NCBI GenBank assembly: GCA_023251855.1
Contig: JAHEYA010000125.1
Span: 1 to 7,040, forward strand
Length of the DNA: 7,040 nt
Origin: Bacteroidota bacterium
Lineage (GTDB): Bacteria; Bacteroidota; Bacteroidia; 2-12-FULL-35-15
Direction: 5' to 3'
In this document: positions 1 to 5,652 of the stretch, piece by piece
How positions within the stretch are numbered: position 1 is the first letter of the stretch
Layout of the letters: each line of letters starts with the position of its first letter
Program-made: the position numbers and the translations under genes
Notes under the pieces: generated by a model
Database searches by the model: none
What the model saw: the letters and a program-made list of their open reading frames with translations, nothing else
What the model was told of the DNA's origin: nothing

Positions 1-1
1 T

Positions 2-937
2 GTTTCTCAAGCAACATATGATGATCTTGCAACAAAAATTGATTTACTTTATCAGTCAATTAACACCTTGCAAACCTCAACCACCGACCCTAATTTAGAT
101 GCTTGTAAACAGCTATGGCGTGATTCTCGTTCAGCCTGGGAATCTTCCGAAGGTTTTTTGTTTGGTCCTGTAGTGACTAATAATATTGATCCTCGTATTG
201 ATACCTGGCCTGTTCCATTTTCTCGTCTCGATTCTGTGCTTGCTTCGGGTTCAAGCTTTACTTCAGGATATATTGATAGCTTGGAAGATGCCCTAAAAGG
301 ATTTCATCCTATCGAATATCTATTGTTTGGACAAAAAGGAAACAAAACTGCCAACCAGTTTACCCTTTGCGAAATCGACTATCTGAAAGCTCTTTCTGTA
401 AACCTGAAAACACTTGCCTCTGCATTGGCAACAAGCTGGAACTCTTCTATAACAGGAAATTATTCAACCATATTTACACCCGCAGGTACCGGAAATACCA
501 CTTATACTACACAACGTGCTGCATTTGAAGAAATGGTTAACGCCATGGCAGGTATTTGTGACGAAGTGGCAAATTCAAAATTAAATGAACCGCTTGTACA
601 CAATAATCCTTCATTGGAAGAATCACCATTCTCTTTCAATTCAATTACTGATTTTACTAATAATATTAAAAGTGTGCAGAATGTTTATTTAGGAAAATAT
701 TCTACTGATGGCAGAGGTTTGGAAGATTTAGTTCGCCATTATAATTTATCACTTGATGGAATGATAAAAACAAAAATAAATACTGCACTTGAATCTTTGC
801 AAAATATTACTGTCCCTTTCGGACAGGCAATTTCACAACAGCCCACCCAGATAAATAATGCAATGATTGCAATTAATTCCCTGAAAACGGAATTAGAAAC
901 AAACCTCCTTACATTTGTGCAGTCTCACATTAATTAA
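2..937 (+). CDS. Imelysin family protein (peptidase M75-like), 5' truncated
   Basis: The reading frame is open from base 2 to the TAA at 935-937, giving 311 visible residues; the N-terminus, where a lipoprotein or Sec signal would be expected, lies outside the window. The TTG at 68 is internal, because the frame continues upstream with protein-like sequence. The GxHxxE signature of imelysins is present as GFHPIE (visible residues 100-105, with H102 and E105), followed by YLLFG. Upstream, SRSAWESSEGFLFGPV is the typical N-terminal helix of the family. A later stretch around visible residues 215-235 (SITDFTNNIKSVQNVYLG) fits the second imelysin half-repeat. The family includes ICMP/IrpA-type periplasmic or outer-membrane-associated proteins linked to iron uptake; true peptidase activity is doubtful for most members. 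The DUF1111 cytochrome follows after one base, so the two are probably translated together. Family assignment is firm; the substrate is unknown. Confidence 0.9.
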   Translation, partial: VSQATYDDLATKIDLLYQSINTLQTSTTDPNLDACKQLWRDSRSAWESSEGFLFGPVVTNNIDPRIDTWPVPFSRLDSVLASGSSFTSGYIDSLEDALKGFHPIEYLLFGQKGNKTANQFTLCEIDYLKALSVNLKTLASALATSWNSSITGNYSTIFTPAGTGNTTYTTQRAAFEEMVNAMAGICDEVANSKLNEPLVHNNPSLEESPFSFNSITDFTNNIKSVQNVYLGKYSTDGRGLEDLVRHYNLSLDGMIKTKINTALESLQNITVPFGQAISQQPTQINNAMIAINSLKTELETNLLTFVQSHIN

Positions 938-938
938 A

Positions 939-2321
939 ATGAAAAAAAAGGCTGTACTTACTTTTTTTGTAATCATTTCTCTTATTATTTGCTTTCATGC
1001 TTGCCGAAAACCAGATATTCAAAAAGAAAGTGATTATAATGAATGGCTGAGTGGAGGAAAACAAACAGTATTTGATGAAGGTGCACGCTCATTCGCACAC
1101 GAATTCCCATATATAAGTGGAAATAAATTAGCAGTGCATGATGTTGGTGACGCTGTTTTCGAATTTCAATTTGTTGGAGCACTCTCAACATTTCGTCCAG
1201 GATTAGGCTCCATTTTTAATAGTAACTCCTGTGTATCCTGTCACATTGGTGATGGAAGAGGTAAACCACCTCTTCCCGGAGAACAAATGGTCTCTCTGCT
1301 TTTTCGAACAAGCGAACAAGGAATGGATGAACATGGTGGTCCAAAACCTGCTACCGGATTTGGTGCCCAATTGCAACACCGTGCTATCTTTGGTTTTCAA
1401 CCGGAAGCTGGAGTGAATATTTCATATGCTGATCAAACATTTTATTTTGCAGATGGCCTACCTTATCAGTTACAATATCCTACCTACACAATTGTAAACC
1501 CCTATACCACTTTGCCTTCTGGTTTAATGATTTCACCTCGTGTTGCTCGTCCGGTTTTTGGTTTGGGTTTGCTTGAAGCTGTTTCCGAATATTCTATTTT
1601 AATGAATGAGGATGAAAATGATCTGAATGGTGATGGAGTTTCCGGAAAACCCAATTATGTTTGGAATGTGAAAGAACAAAAACTTACATTGGGCCGTTTT
1701 GGCTGGAAGGCTGAAACACCCACACTATTGCAGCAAGCAGCCTTAGCATTTAATCAGGATATTGGAATTACCAACTACATTTTCCCTCTGGAAAGTTCCT
1801 TTGGTCAGCCACAATTCGATAACCTTAATGATGAAGTCGAAATTTCTGACAGTTTGCTCCATGCAATTGGGTTTTACCTGAAAACACTTGCAGTTCCTGC
1901 CAGAAGAAATGCTGATGATGCAGAAGTGCTCCGCGGAAAACAAATTTTTCATCAAGCCCGATGCTCTTCATGTCACACGGCTATGATGAAAACAGAGGTG
2001 AATGTTGCGTTTCCTGAACTATCTAACCAAATTATTTTTCCCTATACTGATTTGTTGTTGCATAATATGGGTGATGAATTATCGGATAATCGTCCCACTT
2101 TTTCCGCCAATGGAAACGAATGGAGAACTCCTCCATTATGGGGAATTGGTTTAACTCAGGTGGTAAACGGGCATCAAAATTTTTTACATGATGGCAGAGC
2201 AAGAAGTTTGATGGAGGCCATCATGTGGCACGGGGGAGAAGCTCTGAGTAGAAAAAATTATGTGCAAAATCTGTCTCTTGCCGACAGAAATGCACTCATC
2301 AAATTTTTACAATCACTGTAA
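939..2321 (+). CDS. DUF1111 di-haem oxidoreductase (c-type cytochrome lipoprotein)
   Basis: A 460-residue protein with two c-type haem sites, CVSCH (C98, C101, H102) and CSSCH (C342, C345, H346). The family (DHOR, often labelled thiol oxidoreductase) is related to MauG/di-haem peroxidases. Other family marks are RFGWKAETPTLLQQAALAFN, the loop DLNGDGVSG (228-236), which resembles a calcium-binding DxNxDG site, and the C-terminal FLHDGRARSLMEAIMWHGGEA region (415-435). ATG 939 is preferred to a TTG at 915 because it gives a clean leader: KKK, a hydrophobic stretch, then Cys22 after FHA. This is a loose lipobox, so the product is probably a lipoprotein exported before haem attachment. The start lies one base after the imelysin stop (TAA-A-ATG), a strong sign of one operon. 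Imelysin/DUF1111 pairs occur in iron-regulated loci such as PA4370-PA4373 of Pseudomonas aeruginosa. Electron-transfer partner and substrate are unknown. Confidence 0.92.
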   Translation: MKKKAVLTFFVIISLIICFHACRKPDIQKESDYNEWLSGGKQTVFDEGARSFAHEFPYISGNKLAVHDVGDAVFEFQFVGALSTFRPGLGSIFNSNSCVSCHIGDGRGKPPLPGEQMVSLLFRTSEQGMDEHGGPKPATGFGAQLQHRAIFGFQPEAGVNISYADQTFYFADGLPYQLQYPTYTIVNPYTTLPSGLMISPRVARPVFGLGLLEAVSEYSILMNEDENDLNGDGVSGKPNYVWNVKEQKLTLGRFGWKAETPTLLQQAALAFNQDIGITNYIFPLESSFGQPQFDNLNDEVEISDSLLHAIGFYLKTLAVPARRNADDAEVLRGKQIFHQARCSSCHTAMMKTEVNVAFPELSNQIIFPYTDLLLHNMGDELSDNRPTFSANGNEWRTPPLWGIGLTQVVNGHQNFLHDGRARSLMEAIMWHGGEALSRKNYVQNLSLADRNALIKFLQSL

Positions 2322-2400
2322 AACCTGTTAATATTGGGTGTTCGACAAATTGGACTTTTGCGATTAATTTTAGGTCGCTCTATGGTTTGTTTAATGTTTA

Positions 2401-2471
2401 ATCCCGTAGGGATGAAACATTGGTAGTAATATGAACGCCCATGAATGTAAAGTCCCAAAGGGGCGAAATAA
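2401..2471. repeat. Composite palindromic intergenic element (REP-like)
   Basis: Two related hairpin cores flank a central dyad. Core 1 is ATCCC-GTA-GGGAT (2401-2413). Core 2 is GTCCC-AAA-GGGGC (2452-2464), with one T:G wobble. Both are followed by GAAA(C/T)A, so 2401-2420 and 2452-2471 look like two copies of one 20-base unit. Between them ACATT (2417-2421) pairs with AATGT (2444-2448). From memory, elements with CCCGTAGGG or CCCAAAGGG cores are dispersed in intergenic DNA of many environmental Bacteroidota. Its role is unknown; RNA folding, transcription termination after the cytochrome gene, or a mobile REP-type element are possible. Copy number cannot be judged from one window. Confidence 0.6.
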
Positions 2472-2546
2472 AATTGTGTAATTCGTAATACGCACCTAAT
2501 AATTATAGTTGATCGCATTCCATAATTTAGAAACACTCTAAATTTT

Positions 2547-2585
2547 AATTTTACCTTTCTTGTTACCATAATAATTGGTAAAATT
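2547..2585. promoter_or_regulatory. Perfect 9-bp inverted repeat, candidate operator or hairpin
   Basis: AATTTTACC (2547-2555) is the exact reverse complement of GGTAAAATT (2577-2585), with 21 bases between. A second TTACC at 2563-2567 can pair with the same GGTAA (2577-2581) across a 9-base loop, so two alternative stems share one right arm. The right arm overlaps the putative -7 box of the ctaB promoter (2579-2586), as expected for a repressor site, though a transcribed hairpin is not excluded. The structure is seen directly; its function is inferred. Confidence 0.4.
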
Positions 2586-2593
2586 GTACCCGC
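2560..2593 (+). promoter_or_regulatory. Putative Bacteroidota-type promoter of ctaB
   Basis: TTG at 2560-2562 and TAAAATTG at 2579-2586 resemble the Bacteroidota -33 TTG and -7 TAnnTTTG elements, with one mismatch in the -7 box. The spacer is 16 bases, slightly short. TACCCGC follows (2587-2593), and a similar ATTG-N2-CCCGC string lies before the SCO gene. Transcription would begin a few bases beyond 2593, leaving a leader of roughly 60 bases to ATG 2660. Confidence 0.4.
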
Positions 2594-2659
2594 TTACAAA
2601 AAGCATCAATAAATTTGCTTGTCGAAAATATAAATACCGCTCAAAATTCGTTTACTATA

Positions 2660-3517
2660 ATGAGTAAAGTACGTGATTATGCCCAATTTGTTAAGCTACG
2701 CTTAGCTTCTTTGGTCGTATTCTCTGCCGCAATAGGTTTTGTTATTGGCTCAGGGGAGGTGAATTGGGGAAAAATGCTTTTGCTCGTTTTGGGTGGCTTT
2801 TTGGTTACCGGTGCTTCAAACGGGTTTAACCAAATCATCGAAAAAAATCTTGACAAATTAATGGAACGTACTCAAAATCGTCCATTACCTCAGGAACGAA
2901 TGAGTATCAACGAATCGTTTGCATTGTCAACCATCATGGGTGTTTTAGGCATTTCCATACTTTGGATATTTATGAATCCTATGAGTGGTATTTTAGGAAC
3001 ACTCGCATTAATCTTATATGTAGTTGTTTATACTCCATTGAAACAATATACTCCCTTTGCAGTTTTTGTAGGTGCCTTTCCTGGCGCTATCCCGCCAATG
3101 TTGGGCTATGTAGCCAGTACTTCCGGCTTTGGTAATATTACTTTTGAAGCTTGGATTTTATTTGTTGTACAATTTATGTGGCAGTTCCCGCATTTTTGGG
3201 CAATAGCATGGGTGCTCGATGACGATTATAAAAAAGCAGGTTTTCGGATGTTACCCTCGTTAGGTGGTAGAGATAAAAGTAGTGCTTTTCAGGTATTGGT
3301 TTATACACTGTTTTTATTGCCGATTAGTTTGTTTCCTGTACTATTTGGGATGTCAGGCATTATTTCAGCGATCATAATATCGCTTTGCGGAGCATTTTTT
3401 ATCTATCAGGCTTATATACTATATAAAGAATGTACGGTAGAAGCAGCCCGTAAGTTAATGTTTGGTTCCTTTGTTTATTTGCCTGTTGTACAACTTGCTG
3501 TAATGTTTGGTAAATAA
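2660..3517 (+). CDS. ctaB: Protohaem IX farnesyltransferase (haem O synthase)
   Basis: CtaB/CyoE, a UbiA-superfamily membrane prenyltransferase, transfers farnesyl from FPP to haem B to make haem O, the precursor of haem A in aa3-type oxidases. The first prenyl-diphosphate/Mg-binding motif is complete: N57-x3-E61-x3-D65-xx-M-x-RT-xx-RPLP (to residue 77). YTPLK (124-128) and FVGAFPGAIPPMLGYVA match the central conserved region, and QFPHFWAIAW followed by D187-D188-D189-Y-K-K-A-G is the second aspartate-rich motif. The protein is hydrophobic throughout, compatible with the family's nine membrane helices, and its 285 residues are near the usual length. ATG 2660 is chosen because SKVRDYAQFVKLRL is a typical N-terminus; an in-frame TTG at 2615 would add 15 residues and cannot be excluded. 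It heads the oxidase gene run; the first subunit III gene follows after 64 bases. Haem A synthase (CtaA) is not in the window. Confidence 0.96.
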   Translation: MSKVRDYAQFVKLRLASLVVFSAAIGFVIGSGEVNWGKMLLLVLGGFLVTGASNGFNQIIEKNLDKLMERTQNRPLPQERMSINESFALSTIMGVLGISILWIFMNPMSGILGTLALILYVVVYTPLKQYTPFAVFVGAFPGAIPPMLGYVASTSGFGNITFEAWILFVVQFMWQFPHFWAIAWVLDDDYKKAGFRMLPSLGGRDKSSAFQVLVYTLFLLPISLFPVLFGMSGIISAIIISLCGAFFIYQAYILYKECTVEAARKLMFGSFVYLPVVQLAVMFGK

Positions 3518-3519
3518 GA

Positions 3520-3550
3520 TTGAATAAAACAAATTCGTTACCTGCCTTTG
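3520..3550 (+). promoter_or_regulatory. Possible promoter before the first subunit III gene
   Basis: TTG (3520-3522), a 20-base spacer and TGCCTTTG (3543-3550) fit the -33 TTG / -7 TAnnTTTG pattern with one mismatch and good spacing. It overlaps a weak ACCTG/CAGGT dyad (3540-3544 and 3556-3560). Chance matches are common in AT-rich spacers, so this is only a candidate for an internal promoter. Confidence 0.28.
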
Positions 3551-3581
3551 TTAGTCAGGTTCATTGAAAATTTTTTAATAA

Positions 3582-4166
3582 ATGAATTCAATATCCATTT
3601 CAGAAGAAAAACATATTACCCGCAAAAAAGTTGCATTTCCATTGCTTTGGCTCTCTATTGTTGCTATGATAATGATCTTCGCCTCTTTAACAAGTGCTTA
3701 TGTAGTGAGTTGGGGAAAGGGAGGGTGGTTACAATTCGAAATGCCTCAATTGTTTTATGTAAGTACCGCTATCATTATCAGTAGCAGTGTATCAATGAAT
3801 TGGGCATTATCTTCTGCTAAAAAAAATAATTTTAAAAATTTAAAAATTGCCGCTCTTATTACTTTAGTTTTAGGTGTCGCATTTATAATATGTCAATTTA
3901 AAGCTTGGGGTGCTTTGGTCGACCAAAAAGTTTTTTTTGCTGGAAGAAGTAGTAATGTTTCCGGCTCCTATTTATATGCACTTACTGGTTTGCATATGGC
4001 GCATTTGATATTTGGTATTATGGCCTTAATGGTAGTTTTAGTAAAATCGCTACTACAAAAATATAATTCAGAAAATCTTTTAGGAATCAGGTTATGTGCC
4101 ATCTTTTGGCACTTTTTGGATATTTTGTGGATATATTTGTTTTTATTTTTAATTTTTGTTCGTTAA
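3582..4166 (+). CDS. Cytochrome c oxidase subunit III, short five-helix form
   Basis: A 194-residue integral membrane protein of the haem-copper oxidase subunit III family. Hydrophobic segments lie near residues 18-44, 56-77, 86-112, 127-154 and 166-194, giving five helices. This is the shorter form that lacks the first two helices of mitochondrial Cox3. Family signatures are LTSAYVVS in helix 1, FEMPQLFYVSTAIIISSS leading into helix 2, SGSYLYALTGLHMAHLIFGI in helix 4 and the C-terminal FWHFLDILWIYLF (W176, H177, D180). Subunit III binds lipid, stabilises the CuB/haem centre of subunit I and aids proton uptake; it carries no redox metal. ATG 3582 begins a short polar tail before helix 1, with an AT-rich leader and no Shine-Dalgarno sequence. 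It is followed by a second, clearly different subunit III gene. Tandem subunit III genes are usual in Bacteroidota, and both probably belong to the same oxidase. Confidence 0.93.
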   Translation: MNSISISEEKHITRKKVAFPLLWLSIVAMIMIFASLTSAYVVSWGKGGWLQFEMPQLFYVSTAIIISSSVSMNWALSSAKKNNFKNLKIAALITLVLGVAFIICQFKAWGALVDQKVFFAGRSSNVSGSYLYALTGLHMAHLIFGIMALMVVLVKSLLQKYNSENLLGIRLCAIFWHFLDILWIYLFLFLIFVR

Positions 4167-4198
4167 CATTTCAATGAAATTTTGCATATTAGCACCCG
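4154..4198 (+). promoter_or_regulatory. Possible promoter before the second subunit III gene
   Basis: TTTTG (4154-4158) followed 18 bases later by AAATTTTG (4177-4184) resembles a TTG / TAnnTTTG pair with one mismatch. Just downstream, TTAGCACCCG (4189-4198) resembles the CCCG strings near the ctaB and SCO candidates. The remaining leader to ATG 4239 is strongly AT-rich. Low confidence; these genes may simply be co-transcribed from upstream. Confidence 0.22.
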
Positions 4199-4238
4199 AA
4201 AATAATTTTCTTATTTATAATTAATTATTAGAAAAAAT

Positions 4239-4964
4239 ATGTCAAGTCACGCAATCGCAGAAACAGATTCAGAATCAGCCTGGAATGGCGGTAAATCACC
4301 CTTTGGCGTTAGTTACGGAAAATTATTTATGTGGTTCTTCCTTGTTTCTGATGCTTTAACTTTCTCTGGATTATTATGTGCATACGGCTTTATGCGTCAC
4401 AAACATCCCGAAGTATGGCCTATTCCTGGCGATGTGTTTACTCACTTTCCTTTTTATCACGGACATATTCCTTTAGCTTATGTCGGTTTAATGACACTTA
4501 TCCTCATCATGAGTTCTGTTACTATGGTATTAGCTGTAGAGGCCGGTCACCGCAAGGATAAAAAGAAAGTAACCATCTGGTTGTTTCTTACAATTATTGG
4601 AGGTGCAATGTTCGTTGGCTCACAAGCATGGGAGTGGTTTCACTTTATTGTTGGTACCGATCATGGTGCTTTACGCAGTGTATTTGAAGATGGAAAATGG
4701 ATTGAAAAAACCGTTTATGGCGCTAACATGACCGTTAATGAATATGGTTTACCTGTGTTTGCTAACTTCTTTTTCTTTATTACCGGTTTCCATGGTTTCC
4801 ACGTTTTCAGCGGAGTGGTCATCAATATTATCATTTTTTCTAACGTAATTAAAGGAACTTATGAAAAACGCGGACATTACGAAATGATCGAAAAAACCGG
4901 ATTGTACTGGCATTTTGTGGATTTAGTTTGGGTATTCGTATTTACATTTTTCTATTTATTATAA
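4239..4964 (+). CDS. Cytochrome c oxidase subunit III, longer second copy
   Basis: A 241-residue subunit III homologue. The C-terminal signature TGLYWHFVDLVWVFVFTFFYLL (W224, H225, D228) and FITGFHGFHVFSGVV in the preceding helix are diagnostic. Hydrophobic segments lie near residues 28-52, 75-98, 110-132, 172-198 and 220-241. Compared with the upstream copy it has a longer polar N-terminus, a loop with several His residues (PFYHGHIP, 71-78) and an extra stretch of about 40 polar residues between helices 3 and 4 (139-170). In helix 1 the segment FFLVSDALTFSG carries D38 where mitochondrial Cox3 has the carboxylate of its SExxFF motif, so the acidic function appears kept as Asp. The two copies are too different to be a recent duplication. 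Together they probably give the oxidase two subunit III-type chains, although separate oxidases cannot be ruled out. The spacer to subunit IV is 82 bases. Confidence 0.94.
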   Translation: MSSHAIAETDSESAWNGGKSPFGVSYGKLFMWFFLVSDALTFSGLLCAYGFMRHKHPEVWPIPGDVFTHFPFYHGHIPLAYVGLMTLILIMSSVTMVLAVEAGHRKDKKKVTIWLFLTIIGGAMFVGSQAWEWFHFIVGTDHGALRSVFEDGKWIEKTVYGANMTVNEYGLPVFANFFFFITGFHGFHVFSGVVINIIIFSNVIKGTYEKRGHYEMIEKTGLYWHFVDLVWVFVFTFFYLL

Positions 4965-5012
4965 CAGAAACGCTATTTTATTAAATTATCAAAAAATCCA
5001 ATAACAAGGAAC

Positions 5013-5040
5013 AACTTTAAACTTTAAACTTTAAACTTTT
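5013..5040. repeat. Tandem heptamer repeat, (AACTTTA)x4, before subunit IV
   Basis: Three exact copies of AACTTTA (5013-5033) and a fourth with its last base changed (AACTTTT, 5034-5040) end six bases before ATG 5047. An AAGGA string at 5006-5010 lies just upstream of the array, too far from the ATG for normal Shine-Dalgarno use. Slippage of such an array would change leader length in steps of seven. Confidence 0.85.
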
Positions 5041-5046
5041 TTTAAT

Positions 5047-5544
5047 ATGTCAGAATTTCACGATGAATTCCCACAGTATGAGCTTTTAGCTCAGCATAGC
5101 GAAGAAGAAGGAAAACCAATACGAAGAAAGCTTTGGAACGTATTTTGGATTATGTTAGTAGTAACAATCGTAGAACTTCTACTTGGTTCTTATGCCAGAA
5201 AATTAGGCTTGTTAGAAGCAGATAGAACATCTTCCTTCACCTTGAAAATTATTTTTATCGGATTAACAATCGGTAAAGCATTTTTTATCGTATTTAGTTT
5301 TATGCATCTTGGACATGAGAAGAAAGCCCTTAAATATTGCATTCTTGCACCATATATAACATTTATATTGTATCTGGTTTATATTATTATTGGTGAAGCT
5401 CTTTATTGTGGTGTTCATAAAAACAAAATGGATGAACTTATTGTAAAACAAAAGATCGAACTTAATTCTGCTGCAGGTCATCACGAAGAGGGGGCTTCAC
5501 ATGAAGAAGAAAAAAAAAGTGAGGGAGCTGAAGAGCACCATTAA
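5047..5544 (+). CDS. Cytochrome c oxidase subunit IV (CtaF/CyoD-like)
   Basis: A 165-residue small membrane subunit of the prokaryotic COX IV family. Three hydrophobic helices lie near residues 29-50, 64-88 and 95-119. The second contains GKAFFIVFSFMHLGHEKK, matching the family's KA-x6-FMHL core. Subunit IV is thought to help assembly or stability of the subunit I metal centre and has no redox cofactor itself. The N-terminus is acidic and polar (residues 1-26), and residues 142-165 form a His/Glu-rich tail with five His and eight Glu, a possible metal-binding or flexible charged segment. Part of the tail is encoded by a run of nine A (5510-5518), where slippage would alter only the last residues. 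ATG 5047 fits the family N-terminus; the spacer before it carries the heptamer array. It is the last oxidase subunit gene and is followed by a strong terminator hairpin. Confidence 0.9.
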   Translation: MSEFHDEFPQYELLAQHSEEEGKPIRRKLWNVFWIMLVVTIVELLLGSYARKLGLLEADRTSSFTLKIIFIGLTIGKAFFIVFSFMHLGHEKKALKYCILAPYITFILYLVYIIIGEALYCGVHKNKMDELIVKQKIELNSAAGHHEEGASHEEEKKSEGAEEHH

Positions 5545-5573
5545 TATCTTTTATCTAAAGGTTTAAATAGTTT

Positions 5574-5616
5574 AATAATGGCTTCGCAAAATTGTGAAGC
5601 CATTATTGTTTGTACT
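5574..5616 (+). terminator. Perfect 12-bp hairpin terminator after subunit IV
   Basis: AATAATGGCTTC (5574-5585) pairs perfectly with GAAGCCATTATT (5596-5607). G5586:T5595 wobble, C5587:G5594 and A5588:T5593 can extend it to a 15-bp stem with a four-base loop. The right arm runs into the T-rich TTATTGTTTGTACTTTT, as in an intrinsic terminator. The AT base of the stem is symmetrical, but there is no opposing gene to serve. It separates the oxidase subunit genes from the SCO and DUF420 assembly genes. Confidence 0.75.
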
Positions 5617-5638
5617 TTTAATTAGAAATTGCTCCCGC
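5606..5638 (+). promoter_or_regulatory. Possible promoter of the SCO/DUF420 unit
   Basis: AAATTGCTCCCGC (5626-5638) closely resembles AAATTGTACCCGC at the ctaB promoter candidate (2581-2593); 11 of 13 positions agree. Both are followed by an A-rich stretch and ATAAATTTG. A TTG lies at 5606-5608, 15 bases before the box. The -7 match to TAnnTTTG is poor (AGAAATTG, 5624-5631), so this rests on similarity to the ctaB site. If correct, TTG 5629 lies inside the promoter and GTG 5653 is the better start. Confidence 0.3.
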
Positions 5639-5652
5639 TCAAAAATAAATTT

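Larger units (their letters stand above)
2322..2659. other. 338-bp gene-free spacer between the cytochrome gene and ctaB
   Basis: No credible coding sequence is seen on either strand. From left to right it contains about 80 bases without recognisable structure, the composite palindrome at 2401-2471, about 75 AT-rich bases, the inverted repeat at 2547-2585 with an overlapping promoter-like site, and the leader of ctaB. It separates the imelysin/DUF1111 unit from the oxidase genes, which are probably transcribed separately. Confidence 0.7.

Noticed and set aside
985..1191. Minus-strand open frame opposite the cytochrome gene (similar ones at 1203-1400 and 1743-1955)
   Set aside because: These are antisense to a well-supported gene whose conserved motifs span the regions, and the translations resemble no protein family.
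2258..2569. 103-codon open frame on the minus strand across the end of the cytochrome gene and the spacer
   Set aside because: It overlaps the coding end of the di-haem gene and the palindromic repeat, has no recognisable domain and no plausible leader; it looks like a chance frame.
3540..3560. ACCTG/CAGGT dyad after ctaB as a terminator
   Set aside because: The stem is only 5 bp with an 11-base loop, and the T-run is about 15 bases away; too weak for an intrinsic terminator.
3548..3784. Alternative + frame overlapping the first subunit III gene
   Set aside because: The overlapping frame at 3582-4166 carries all subunit III signatures; this one shows no domain and ends within it.
4376..4561. 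Second + frame inside the longer subunit III gene
   Set aside because: It is fully inside a conserved gene and has low-complexity Ser/Arg-rich sequence without homology marks.
5263..5484. Minus-strand frame opposite subunit IV
   Set aside because: It is antisense to conserved membrane helices and is explained by their codon composition.
5501..5566. 21-residue Lys-rich frame (MKKKKKVREL...) overlapping the end of subunit IV
   Set aside because: It arises from the A-rich tail codons read out of frame; there is no leader and it stops before the hairpin.
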